64,000 nt of DNA from Lantana camara (taxonomy: Eukaryota; Streptophyta; Magnoliopsida; Lamiales; Verbenaceae). Position numbers and translations under genes: made by a program. The stretch is from the NCBI GenBank assembly GCA_037501455.1, contig CM074855.1, forward strand, positions 29,669,001 to 29,733,000, given 5' to 3'. Below are positions 1 to 11,460 of the stretch, in pieces; the first letter of the stretch is position 1, and every line of letters begins with the position of its first letter. Below the pieces are notes generated by a model. That model was not told where the DNA came from and did no database searches. It saw nothing but the letters and a program-made list of their open reading frames with translations.

Positions 1-415
1 TAGTATGGTCGGTTATAAATGTAATTGATTATTATATAAATTAATTAATTGTGAGTTTTTTTTATTTAATTCATTTTGAATGTTGTCCTTCTCAAAGTCG
101 AACCATGTTATGATTTGGAGGGACAATAGAAGACCACAAGTTGTGAGAACTAGTGAGATCATACCAAGTGGATCCACATATCTCTTGCATTTACCTAACT
201 ATGACTAAGGTGACATTGAAATAAAAGAAATCAATATATATGTGTGTATTTACATATATACATATATGTATGTATATATATATATATATATTTTGCTATA
301 TAAGCAATAGTATAATTATTGCATTTTAAAGATAATCAGTAGATTGGAATCCCATTGAATCATCAAAGGGTATCAATATATATAATAATATAAAGCATAG
401 ACCCTTACCACACAC

Positions 416-477
<62 letters not shown>

Positions 478-1043
478 GACAAAGCCAATTGGAGTTGGGA
501 AAGGACATCCCAAACTTTTGTAGCTTCTTGGTTTTTGTTCTTTGATTGTTTTAACAGCAATAGATCGGATTTCAGAGTTAGAAGATTACTTTAATAACCA
601 AAATATTTAGGGATAATTACAAATAACCCCCTGAGATTTGACGAAATTAAAGATTATCCCTTGAAATTTGAGAAATTATGAACTCCCCGCAACCTTTACA
701 CTCTCTCTCAAAAATTTCATAACCATTAATCACGCCGTTTAAAGTCATATTTACATCCAAAAATTCCCTTAGGGGGTATATTGTAATTTTACTAAGAGTT
801 TAATGATATAATTCTAATATTAGTTAATTTCGGATTTTTTTGTATTTAAAAAATTGTTATTTAATTTAAATTTAATATTTTTATCTATAAATATAAATTA
901 AATTAGATATTCCATGCATATTTATTTTTATGAAGTATGATAGAAAATTATAAATTTCCTCTTATATTTCTATCTTAGTTTTAAATATATTTTGTACAAG
1001 TTCATTTAAAGCTAGTTTAAAATAATTTATTTACAATTATAAC
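1..1043. other. AT-rich intergenic flank with microsatellites
   Basis: No credible coding region. Short TATA/CATATA runs occur at about 237-292, and a poly-A run followed by a (TA)n run at about 416-471. Around 601-760 there is a segment of the kind often dispersed in plant genomes (ataaccccctgagatttgac), but no terminal repeats were found, so it is not called as an element. The only open frame here (326-508, minus) is the translation of the poly-A and TA runs and is rejected as a gene. Confidence 0.8.
416..471. repeat. poly-A / (TA)n microsatellite
   Basis: An uninterrupted A tract of about 25 bases runs directly into about 14 TA dinucleotides. An AT microsatellite of this kind is length-variable and mutates by slippage. 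Confidence 0.9.
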
Positions 1044-2090
1044 TGTAGCACCCGGAACGCTAGGCACCACATCCCCCGCACTATGGCCCCAATCCACATA
1101 TGAAATGGACAATCCATACATGAATCAAAGCTATAGCGAACGGGAGACAATAAAATGACACAAAGCTAGGCAGGTACCCTCAATTAAAACCAAACCAACA
1201 ATCAGAGTAACTAAAAGCGGAAGCAATAACATTCATTAGATACTTATAGGTACCATATTTATTTATTTACTAATAGGTACCAACAATTACACTATCAATA
1301 CAATATCATCTCCAAAATAGATAACAAGGCATGATACAAAATATCCCAAGCTATACATGAACAAAATGTGGGAATGAAGTGTGCTAGACCCATATTTAAA
1401 GACCACTAGACTCTAAATTCCCGCCTAGCACGCCCTGCAAAACAACTGAAAAGTTGAGGTGTCAGTCCAACACAGACTGAGCGAGGGGTATAAATAAATA
1501 TAAGCGCACAAACATGCAAGTTATAATCTCGGGTAATAATTTTTGGAAAACAATACGATCTACTAGAATGAAAGGAATACTATCGCCCGAGGTTACAACT
1601 AATTCAATTTCAATTTAACCAATTCAATACAATCAATTTGTGGCCCGGCGAGTGGGGCAATTCTCCAACCTTACACCGACTGTGTACAATCAATCAATCA
1701 ATTAATTCTTAGGTGATTAAGTGATCAAGCAATTTATTACTGTGCACAATTAGCAGTTTCAATAACACCTTCTTCCTCCGGGTGATGGTGGGATTGCAAG
1801 GCCCTACCATCCAATCAATCTGGGCAGAGGGTACATGAATCCCTAAGCCCGGAATTCCTTACTCCCCTAATTAATAAGTCGAGTACAAGCATCAATGCAA
1901 CGTCATCCCATTATTAATATTTATTTAAATTTCTTTATATTATACGATCATTTTCAATTTTAATATTCCATTTCAATAATCACTCATTTTATCGTATACT
2001 CCAACTTGTTCCCACTAAAACTCAGTCAAACCACATTTATTATTATCAATTACAAATTTCTTTTCATTTTTTTTTACCATTAATCCCATT
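1044..2090 (-). mobile_element. truncated gypsy-type LTR (minus orientation, related to F)
   Basis: It begins TGTAGCACCCGG, like the left ends of the minus-oriented LTRs at 13873, 21048, 24468 and 25968, followed by the same order of blocks as the F LTR: the ATCCCCCGCACTAT box, 'agctaggc' at 1164, and an inverted partner 'cccgcctagc' at 1420-1429. The segment around 1500-1600 (atgcaagttata, then tcgggtaa) also matches 26430-26520. No TTACA end or matching TSD (left flank ATAAC) was found, so the right border is approximate and the LTR is probably truncated. No PBS or PPT lies beside it. Confidence 0.6.
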
Positions 2091-2129
2091 AATTTTTTTT
2101 AACATAAGCAACATTACCACTCAATTTCT

Positions 2130-2312
2130 TTTATCAACTGTACATTTGTTTCTTCAATCTTGTCATTGTTGATCCCACTCTCAATGAGTATGCCCTTGAC
2201 CTTGAGTTGATCCTGGTTATTATCAACCTTTGTGTTGCTCACTGTAAGTTTTGGTGGAGTTTTCAGCTGTGTATTTCCTCCTGTTGCTTCTCCGTTCTTG
2301 GTGAAGTCAAGC
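2130..2312 (-). pseudogene. possible C-terminal fragment of LINE ORF1
   Basis: The minus strand is open for about 58 codons between a TAG near 2310 and a TAA near 2122. The composition is polar and non-repetitive, rich in K, N, D, T and E, unlike the translations of the surrounding AT-rich sequence. I do not recognise a domain. The strand and position suit a C-terminal remnant of the LINE ORF1 whose zinc-knuckle part lies at 7720-8107, with the non-coding LTR element between them. That link is inference. It could equally be a small gene fragment of other origin. Confidence 0.3.
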
Positions 2313-4560
2313 TACACTCACGTGTTCTTTTGTTAAGATATCAAGAGATTTACATACTAACATAAGTAATGCGCTATGTCAAAATAACGTCACATCAGTT
2401 TCATGGAGTAACATTATCACTACTAACAAGTAGTATATTATCAACATAAATTATAAGAGATATAAATGTACTCCCACTAATTCAATAATCATCACGTATC
2501 TATGTGAGAATTATGAATACCCATCAACAATTAGCAAATATATAGAGCCAAAATACAATATGCTCCTCAACAGACTAATAAAATATGTCTTATAACCAAA
2601 ATAATTGTCCTCATCAAGTTTCTTTATAAGAAACCACTTATTTAGATAAAACCATATCAATACGGAAATTAGGAGAGTTAATCACCAAACATAAATCTCC
2701 TATTTTGTGACATGTATTTTTTTACTCAATAAAACTTAGAAAAGCTACAGTGAATTAATCAATGTTCCAAAATTCACTTTCAAAATATTTCCTTTCTCAA
2801 CCTACTAACCAGTATGCACATGTAGGTTATATAAAATACCGATCTATCTCAAATTTTAGTGAAATAATGGTAATAATAATAATCAAGTCTATTATTTTCA
2901 AGATATTTCACTAAATTAACAAGACATTCTAACAATCAATATATGAGTGTCTCAAATACTTGATCGGTTAGCTAATAGTCATCACCAATTGACAAAAGAT
3001 CGTGTTTCACAAAAGTTATGGGGTGTGTCATTTATTCCATAACAAGAAGTTCTATCTTTCACAATTTGCAAGAAATTATTTAAAAACTAATGTGTCCACA
3101 TTCACCCCCTTTTTAAATAATTTCTTTGGAAACAATTTTGACAGAAACAATTCTGAAAGAACTCCCATGCATCTAGATAAATTAAAGACTAATATGAGTT
3201 CATGACGCTATGAACTCCCACATATCTAGATGAGTTAAAAATGGAACCAGGATCAATTTGATAACAGAATAACGATCATTCCCCTAATATTCAATAAATG
3301 CAAGATATCCTTATCAAAAAAAAATTAAGATATCTATTAAATAGGATCTCAAAATGGAAAAAATCGTCATATAAAATACTTAATTATTATAAAAGAGTTT
3401 ATCTCTTCCACATTCCTATCACATATGGGGAATTAAGTCAGCAGTGGAGATTGGAATTTAAAACTAATCAGCCCTGCCTAAAATATTTTGTCATTTCAGA
3501 TTTAAACAATATCAGTATGTATATGACAAAAATAAGATATTTTGATCAAGCAATAGTTAAATAAATTGCAAGATCACATAATTTCAAATATTGCATACTG
3601 ACCCAAAACCAACAATTTTTCAAATATTTGATAAAGATTTATGGTCAAGTTTGAATTCAAAAACTTCATTTTGTTTCTAAATATAAGAGTTCAAATATAA
3701 TTTCTCAAATTACTAAAAGTACATGTCGAATTTAATTCGTGTCCACTTATTTGGAATCAAACATGACATATATAGTAACAGTTTAAGGTAAAACTCATAG
3801 TCAAATTCTTACAATCAAGGCGGAATTTTAGAATTTGACATTTTCTCCAATATCATTATAGCTTCCACAAAATTATATGTAAAATGACTTACTTAACTAT
3901 TTTGAAATCATTTGAAAAATAATTTTCTTTATATCTCAAGCAAAGTATCTTGAAAACAAAACTAAAATATCGAGTAAAGTCGCCATTAGAGTATAGGAAA
4001 ATCTCTAATTCATAATATAAGAAAAATGTGACCGAACAATTTACACGAATAACACATAGTCATAAAATTATGTTTCATGAATCTAAAAATTTAAGTGATA
4101 TTCTTTCAACCTCAAAAGCAACTGAAAGATTCTTGCTATTGTGACACAAGCATTTACTTAAATAACTAAAATTTCACATTAGAAAAGAGAATCCCACATT
4201 GATCATATAACTAAAAATATCAATTTTTAGGGATTTTTCAAAAGAAACTTCATGCCTATAATTAGCCCACAATTAACAATACATTGTGTCAAATTTTATA
4301 TTTAGGCTTACTATTTTACTTGTTCCAAGTAAACTCTCGTAGGGCCTAAAATAAAAACAATTAATAAATATTGTGTTCCAAATACCACAATAGGAAGACA
4401 AGCTCAACCAAAGAGTATTAGCCTACCATTTATGCTAATACACAATAAGTTTCTAATCACATGCACAATTATATAAATGCAATGTGATTATGCCACAAGA
4501 ACACTTATTGAAAATAATAAGTTGGAACTAACATAGCTTATTGATGAGAAAATCAACACA

Positions 4561-5240
4561 TGTTATGACGAACTCCCCTTTGGGCAGAGTTTATCACACA
4601 AAATATACTTTCTCCATGCAAGAACGGTACAAGAAAATACTAATTTTCGAAAAGTTGACTCATTTGGGAGAACAAACCCTCTAAATTAGTAAATTTCTAT
4701 CAATATGTTCTGCATCAATATTTCAAAACTTCCATGGGTATGAAATCTATTTAAACAAGTGAGGATATACAATAATTCATAAGAATTCCTCAATATATAT
4801 GTGATATATCATGCATGTTTCAATGTATGACACTTAATCACGTACAATATATACACATACCGAAGTTCGAGGTTTTATTACCATATACTTCAAACTATGT
4901 ATACAAAAAAATTACTATTCAAACTCACAGTAATAATATGGGAGACCATGAATGCAACATATTATGTTCAGCAGACAATCAATAAGAATAAGTTTAGAAA
5001 ATATAGCTTTATTCTATAGAGAGTCCAGGGTGTCATGACAAACTCCCCTTTGGGCAGAGTACGTCATACGTAATAGGCCCCTCCATGCAAAACGGTATAG
5101 GAATAGCTCAATGTTCGAAAATCGCTTCCTTTGGAAAACTAAACTTTCTTGATTGATGTACCCCTATCAATATGCTTTGCACAAATAAAATAAAATTACC
5201 ATACATATCTCAACCCCTTTGGGCAGGTAAGAATGCATAA
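4561..5240. repeat. two diverged direct repeats, period about 470 bp
   Basis: The shared block AACTCCCCTTTGGGCAGAGT starts at 4571 and again at 5041. Each copy is preceded by TATGACG or CATGACA and followed by a matching 'ctccatgcaa..acggta' segment and a 'ctatcaatatg' segment. A weaker third 'cccctttgggcagg' lies at 5214. The repeats lie inside the non-coding LTR element. Confidence 0.75.
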
Positions 5241-7247
5241 TAATTCATTCACTCGAAATATACATGTTCCGCATTTTACAAGTCTTCATAAATAGAACAC
5301 TTTGGTGTAACTATCTACTCAAACTTAATAAATTAAGAACATAGCCGAGTTCAAATAGATTGCCAATTTGCACACGCATGATATGTATGCAAATACTCCC
5401 ACAAAATAAAGTACGAAAACTATGTACTTTTGGAAGTTATCTATAATATAATATGTTGCATGCAAATTATTCCCAAGATCTAATTTGTGTGAATACACAT
5501 GTAATGCAGTCAATCAAAATAATTCGATTCTAATCAATATGATCAAATATGTGAATTTTATATCATATTCACCCTTTTATTAAAATTCAGTGAATAATGA
5601 ATAACTTAATCCTGATATAATTGTCACTCAATATAAAATATTTGATTACAATTTTCTCAAGTTGAACCGAATAATATTTGAGAGCAAAGAGAAAACTGAC
5701 CTTACAAGGTGTAATCCCCATCCAAAAGATTTAGCGTCAAAAAACACATTCAGTTGTAAAACGCGTTGAATGAAGGTCTTTTGATCACGAATTTCTTCTA
5801 AACATGCCAAAATTGAGGTAAATACCTGCATTTTCTTCATTCTAGACCTCTTGACAAAATGAATCTTTTAATTGTATCATTTTTAGGAATTTGATAAGAA
5901 ACTCAAAGAAATAAATGTATGTTACTTCACCCACAAGCAGAAGTTGGTACTCTAGATCAATATTTACATAGATTATGCAACAGTAATCAATTGTGGGCGG
6001 AGATCAAAACTTAATTTCTTTTCAAGATGTAGTCTTATTTAGAAAAAATTGACATGATCAATATATACATAGTGAGCAACAACTAATATTACATATTTGT
6101 CACGATATTCATGAATCACCTCACTTGGTACTTTTAAGAAACTTAGTACCGGCATCATGAAAATATTTTGTTTACACTAACAAATTTGAAACCATAGTTA
6201 GAAACATGTTAATTTGAGGTTGAGTCATGAATTTTTTAGGTCAACAAATGATTCAAATGATATATACACGAAACACTAATTTTCACGAAAAGTTAAAAAG
6301 GAATGAAGAAAAAAGAAAAGCCAACTAGAGTTCTTTTTTGACACAACCGCCATGAACTAGGAGTCCAGTATCAATTTTATACTTGATTAACATATAATAC
6401 AATTGGCACTAACATAAAACGTATGATGTGTAAAACTCCTAAATATGTTGCCATTGATATCAAAGTTGTGGCCAGGCAGCCAACAATAACATAATTCATT
6501 ATTTGCATAAGATTTGTACCAAAAAAAAAAAAAAAAATTATTTTCATAAGATGATGTTCAAATTTCTTTGCCCCTACCAAATAACAAGGATTAATACTAT
6601 CAGGTTATATCATATATGCAATACAAATATTATGCAGAGTAGATCATGATAGTCCCAAATTTGATCTTAAAAGCACTATATGTATAATACTCAGGCATAT
6701 ATTATAAATAAATCTAAGAAAAGAAATCCTTAAATTTCTGAATTACTCCATCTCTTCAATCTAGATAGTTCATGATTGAGAACTTCCGGAAAAAGATCAA
6801 AGGATGTCTGATACAAAGAAAAGAAGTTAGCATAATGGCAACGTAGATATTCGATTTTAGAAAAGTAAACTTACAATTCCTCTCAAGACATTTAATCTTC
6901 ATGGGTTTATCACAATAATCCAACTATTCAATGTGATGTATACAGATTTTGAAGAGAATTTCATCAAAGTAATTATGATACTAACAAAACTATTCATCAT
7001 TATAGACTCCATGAAGCAAAAGGACGATGAAATTTAATTTATAAACAAAGAAATCAAACACCAATCACACTTTTATGATTTACAGGAGACGACCCTAATT
7101 CCATAAGAAGCAAAACACTGACAACACGTCACTTGTTGAACAATCGGATCGATTCGACGTTTTAAATTCGACAATCAATAATTTGATTGTTAAATACATA
7201 AATAAAATACAAATCACAAAATTAGGGTTCTAAATCCATAGATGTTT

Positions 7248-7260
7248 GACTCTGATACCA
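7248..7260 (-). promoter_or_regulatory. primer-binding site (initiator-Met tRNA)
   Basis: On the minus strand this reads TGGTATCAGAGTC, two bases after the LTR end. It is the standard plant LTR-retrotransposon PBS complementary to the 3' end of initiator methionine tRNA, and it fixes the element's orientation. Confidence 0.8.
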
Positions 7261-7262
7261 AC

Positions 7263-7719
7263 TGTAAGATATTTTTACCAAGATCAATATCATGAATTTA
7301 GAACACCAAATAATCAAGAGTATAGACATACCTGATTTCTTGCCTATTGAATTTACTGAATAGAATTTGATATTTACCGATGTCATTCATGTATATTCGA
7401 TCGACTCCTCTAGCTAGATCTTCCTCTCCTTCTCTCACCGACAGTTGACATCTTAGATGGGAAAGCAAAATATCAAGAACGTGGAGTGGAGAGGGGACCT
7501 AGCCATCAATAATTATAACCCTAGTTGCCCTCCCATCATAGGCTTTCTAGAGTGGGCCTACACCAGCTGTCAGACCACGTCTGCTATATCAAGCCTTTCA
7601 AGATAGTGGATCAAATAAATAGGCTTGATAAGTCTTATCCAATTAACCGTATTTATTTAGCCCGTTTTGTTTTAATACAACCATTAATTAATATAAGTCC
7701 AATAAGAAATATTCTTACA
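7263..7719 (-). repeat. 5' LTR of the non-coding minus-strand element
   Basis: The termini TGTAAGATATTT and AATATTCTTACA form an imperfect inverted repeat with TG..CA ends. It abuts a primer-binding site on its left and disrupted LINE ORF1 sequence on its right (flank GTTTA). The LINE frame runs a few codons into the LTR and stops there at 7715. Confidence 0.75.
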
Positions 7720-8524
7720 GTTTATTAACTTCCAATCCCTGTCCCATAGGGTTTGCTCCTTTTTCCATGATGACTTCTCGGATGTCTTTAGAATGTTTAA
7801 TGTATGTGTTATCCTGAGGCAATTCATCTTCATATACCTCGGCCTGTTTTATCTTGGTGGCTACCATTTCATAACAATCTTTCTGCTCATGTTCCAATCT
7901 GTTACAGAGTCTGCAATAAGAAGGGAGTTTTTCATAGATAATATGTTGAATGTGTGTAACTTCATGGTAAGTCAACATTAACAGTTCCTTAAGTGGCTTA
8001 ACCAAATCAATTTGCACACCAATTCGTGCCATAAATGTGTGTTGAACATCAAACACGCCTTCATCGTAACATAACGGTTCTCTAATTTGCTCAGCTATAT
8101 TCATCAATGATTCGCCTTTAAAAAATTATGTTTCAAGTCTTGGAAACCGAATTCTAACCGAAACGATTGAGGGCTCAATCTTTGGATTAAAGGTTCGGGT
8201 TCATTTGAAGACCCTCATTGGGTATCCATCAGTAGTCCTCTTCGTTATCTAGACGGATTACGACATGCTTAAAATTTAATAGCCCAAGCTTGAATTCCCT
8301 AAATAATTCATGGAGTCTCGGCATGGTAGGATAGCCATGAGAGAAATTTCATATTACAGCAAATTGAAACAAAACTGATAGCTATGCAATTTCTTCATCC
8401 GAGAATGAATATTGGTAATCCCAATCCTTTTCGACACCTGGCCATACCTTTTACGAATTAGATTCGTGGAAAATAGGTGTACTTTTCCAGAAGCCAAGGC
8501 CAAAGATTTATTGGTAGATGTCAT
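7720..8524 (-). pseudogene. L1-type LINE ORF1 (zinc-knuckle RNA-binding protein), main part
   Basis: Plant L1 LINE ORF1 proteins bind the element's RNA and carry an N-terminal DUF4283-type domain followed by a CCHC knuckle. Here a frame open from 8107 to 7720 contains YEKLPSYCRLCNRLEHEQ and a final C, an exact C-x2-C-x4-H-x4-C knuckle, preceded by an IDLVKPLKE-type stretch that matches the linker usual in this family. Upstream (8108-8524) the DUF4283-like region is recognisable but has several stops and frame changes. The frame is cut at 8524/8525 by copia D and resumes beyond it at 61555. It is cut on the other side by an LTR at 7719. No ORF2 (endonuclease/RT) was found in the window. Confidence 0.75.
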
Positions 8525-8895
8525 TGTTAGTTATTGGACAATTTGTATCACACGTTGAAAGCCTAGGTTGGGATAAGTGTTTTCCATCCCATATAGGAAC
8601 TTTGTAATAGTTTGGGGAAGAGCTAACACTATAAATAGGCTCCTCCCCCTTCTAACTTAGGGCATCGAAACAAAGTCTCTCTCTACTTTGTAATATTTCT
8701 TAAGTAAAATATAATTTAAGTAGTACCCGAGGACGTAGGCTAAATTGGCCGAACCTCGTTAAATTTGGTGTTCTTTTCATTACGCTTTTAATAACCTTAT
8801 TTTTGGGTTATATTTAGTTTATTATTTTACCTGATTTTTCCTTTGTGTAATTTTAGGTATTATAGTTCTAAATATTGTTCGACGCTTCCGCAACA
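8525..8895 (+). repeat. 5' LTR of copia D
   Basis: 371 bp, TGTTAG...GCAACA. It matches the 3' LTR at 61144-61554 along its length (for example gaaagcctaggttgggata and aaataggctcctccccctt). A TATA box lies at 8630-8638. It lacks the roughly 40-bp internal duplication present in the 3' copy. Confidence 0.92.
8630..8638 (+). promoter_or_regulatory. TATA box in the D LTR
   Basis: TATAAATAG followed by GCTCCTCCCCC. The same box is kept at 61249-61257 in the 3' LTR. This would place the RNA start about 30 bases downstream, at the U3/R border. Confidence 0.7.
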
Positions 8896-8897
8896 AG

Positions 8898-8910
8898 TGG
8901 TATCAGAGCC
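8898..8910 (+). promoter_or_regulatory. PBS of copia D
   Basis: TGGTATCAGAGCC, two bases after the LTR end. Complementary to initiator-Met tRNA. Confidence 0.9.
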
Positions 8911-8984
8911 AAAGGTGTCGGAGTATGCTCTATAGTGAAGCTTAGTCTGATCTTTCACATCAGAAAAGGGAGAAGAGGGCTCGG

Positions 8985-9070
8985 TGGGCATCGCGCATCG
9001 ACGAAAATCGTGTATCGACGAGCATCGACAGGCATCGCGCATCAGCAGGCTCGGTTGGCATCGCGCATTG
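8985..9070 (+). repeat. GC-rich leader repeat of copia D
   Basis: The word GCATCGCGCAT occurs at 8988, 9032 and 9058, with intervening ATCGACGAGCATCGAC variants, in the leader between the PBS and gag. It stands out against the AT-rich surroundings. Function unknown. Confidence 0.7.
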
Positions 9071-9099
9071 GTGGTTATTGAAAGAAAGGTGTAGTAGAA

Positions 9100-9259
9100 A
9101 TGACAAAGGACAAGATCTCGCCTGAAGAAACAACTAAGGCAGCTTCCACCTTGGCTTTCAGCTCATTTAACTTGGCAAGGACTGGAATGGCACATATGAG
9201 AATCGCAGTGGAGATCTTCGATGGATCCGGTCATTTAGACATATGGCAAAGCGAAGTTC
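9100..9259 (+). pseudogene. copia D gag, N-terminal piece
   Basis: An open frame from the ATG at 9100 through 53 codons to the C2 insertion site, with an EIFDGSGHLDIWQSEV stretch typical of Tnt1-type gag (UBN2-like). It is interrupted after GTTC by the solo LTR C2 (TSD AGTTC) and continues at 12929. The start was chosen as the first ATG after the leader that is in frame with the recognisable gag. Confidence 0.75.
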
Positions 9260-10487
9260 TGTAACATCCCGCTCGTCCGGCCGTATAGGTACATGGTTTG
9301 AGAGTGCTATATGCGCATTTAAATTATTTTAATTACGCTAATTATGTGTTTATTATATCGTTTATGTGACTCATTTGAATTATATTTGAACTTTACTTGA
9401 ATTATTTGAACGTTTTTGCCTTTTTACGTTGTTTTTAATCCGTTTGCACCCATTTTCGTTTCTAACTTTTGTGATTACGTGGTATGCATGAATTATATGT
9501 GTTATGAGTTTGTTTTGTGTTCGTTTCATGATTTTTTGTTTGTTTGATACGGTTTTTGAACCGTCTTATTTGTTAGGGACTTAAGGGCCCAACTTGTTTA
9601 GCGCACCTTGGGTTCCGGAAGGCGTATCTTGGGCTCGGGAATTCGGATTTGAATTCCGGAAGAGGCCTCGGACTTGTAAAAAGAAAGAAAGTCAAGAAAC
9701 CTAAGTTTGTATTTTTCTAAGCTAGTTTGGACCCCTGTATTTCACCCGTACCGAGCCTCGCGTGCAATTCCGACCCTTCTTGACCATTTTGAGAATAACT
9801 TATTCATCCTTTGACCAAATTAACTAAAGTTTGAACCTAACCAACCCTAGTTAACCCTATTATCAGCCCTTAACCCCCTAATTTCGTTCCCACAACAGAA
9901 AGGAGAAGGAAAAAGGGATTTTTCCCCTGCTACCCGTCACCCCAAGAGAAGGAAGAAGAATAGTGTGCAATTTCCAAGTTTTGAGCTCAATACTCGTTTG
10001 ATTCACCTCAAATTTGAAAGGTAAGTCCGTGAATTATTCTCCATCTTCTCCTCTTTAATTTGACACCTTATTTTCTCATTTTCTTGGAGAGATGATCTTG
10101 TTTTGGCTAGCATGATGAATAGTTAGGTCACATGATAAAATTGGGAAAAACTCATGCTATACTTGCCTCAATCTTTGAATTTATGAATGATAAATGATCT
10201 CATAACATTATTGCATGATTATATGATCTGAAATTTGAAGGAAATTAGCTGACAATTAGACCACCATTGTTGAACTTCCATGGATTTGTATGAAGCTTGG
10301 GGATGAAGAAGATGTATGCTCATTTGCTTTCAATCTTGTTTCCTCCTTTTGTGCTGCATGTTTAGCTGTCATTTTGCACTTATTTTATTGCCTTTTCCTT
10401 GTTCTTTTGCTGCTTGAAGCTGCTGCTGTGTTGCTGGGGTTGGATAGGACGAAACAGGGGCTGGAACTTCATTATTTTCGGACTGTG

Positions 10488-10640
10488 CAGCGTGGTCGCG
10501 CCCGCGACCGGGGGAAGGCCAATTCAGGTCGTGCCCGTGACCTGATTTTACCCCCAATTTCGACTTGAAGAAGCTTGGATGGCTGCTGGAGGTGGTGGTC
10601 GTGACCGCGACCACCAGAGAGCTGTTTGGCCGCGACCCCA
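10488..10640. repeat. GC-rich near-palindromic motif cluster in C2
   Basis: Four copies of a word close to GGTCGYGMCCGYGACC lie at 10494-10510, 10528-10543, 10597-10612 and, shortened, 10628-10639. Open frames cross the region on both strands (10290-10869 plus, 10369-10641 minus), but their arginine/proline-rich translation simply follows the GC word, so they are not called as genes. Confidence 0.7.
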
Positions 10641-10745
10641 TTTTGGGCTTCTCTTGAGCTGCTGCTGCGGTAGAGTTTCGTTTGTGACTTCGTTCGTGTT
10701 TTCCCTGTTTTTCTTGTTTCTTTCTTACCTCTTTTATGTTAGTAA

Positions 10746-11460
10746 CTTGTTATATTATGTGTTACATGTTTTATTGTATATTTATGATGTAATTTTGATG
10801 CTCATACGTGAAATATATGGCCTAATATGTGTTATATATCCTTCAACGTGCATGCATGAATCAATGTGACGTTTGATTACCTCTTGTGATATTTTCTTGC
10901 TCCCTTTGTGATATGCATGCAATATTAACGTGATGTATTATGTGTTATATGTTGTATTATGAATTTATTATGTGAATTCGGTGCTCTTATGTGCAATACG
11001 TGCCTTAATATGCGTTCTATATTCTTCATCGCGCATGTATAGCTTAATATGTTGCTTAATTGCCTTGCGTGTAGTTTTCTTACTCTTTTTATGATGTGTA
11101 TGCATCTCTAATGTGTTATATAACGTGTTATGTATATTATGTAAAATTTGTGGAGTTATTTAACGTGATATATGTGAATTATGAGTTAATATGAGCTTAC
11201 GTGACCTTCTACGTGCATGCATGCATTAATATGATATCTCTTTGCCTTGCATGATTTTTCCTTATTTCTTTCAGAGTGTGTATGCATGTCTAACATGTTA
11301 TATGATGTGACGTGCTTGTTATGTAACTTTTATGAATTCGTTTAATGTGAAATATACGAGTTATGAATTAATATGATTCAATATGGCTTCAAATGACCTA
11401 ATTGACATCTCATTTCATTCCTTATGCATCATTTGCATCCATATGCATTTGCCGAGCGTC
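10746..11460. repeat. diverged tandem repeat, about 185-bp unit, four copies
   Basis: Each unit runs TATTATGTGTTATATG-like, then a 'tatgaatt..gtg' block, then CGTGCATGCATG, 'gatatc', CTTGC, and a 'gtgtatgcat' tail. Units start at roughly 10746, 10934, 11113 and 11297. The copies differ widely from each other, so the array is old. It lies in the central part of LTR C2 and is absent from the related LTRs of C. Confidence 0.65.

Larger units (their letters stand above)
2331..7719 (-). mobile_element. non-coding LTR element (LARD-like), one LTR recognised
   Basis: A 457-bp LTR (7263-7719) runs from TGTAAGATATTT to AATATTCTTACA. Immediately to its left is ctctgatacca, the complement of an initiator-Met tRNA primer site, so the element reads leftwards and this is its 5' LTR. 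The internal sequence is AT-rich with no gag or pol signature in any frame, as in large non-autonomous derivatives. Two diverged direct repeats sit near 4560 and 5030. The left LTR was not found. TGTTAAGATAT at about 2331 resembles an LTR start, but the next bases do not match, so the left boundary is a guess. The element appears to have landed in the LINE ORF1 that resumes at 7720. Confidence 0.5.

Noticed and set aside
326..508. Open frame on the minus strand
   Set aside because: Its translation is the poly-A and (TA)n tracts (runs of F and YI); no gene evidence.
1044..2090. Intact solo LTR with TSD
   Set aside because: No TTACA end and no second ATAAC flank could be found, so it is reported only as a truncated LTR.
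2331..2787. Possible left LTR of the non-coding element, starting TGTTAAGATAT
   Set aside because: Only the first ten or so bases resemble the right LTR; the following 450 bp do not align, and the flanks (TCTTT, GTTTA) do not match.
10290..10869. Overlapping open frames on both strands in LTR C2
   Set aside because: They follow a repeated GC word and AT-rich flanks inside a solo LTR, with no domain and no homology pattern.
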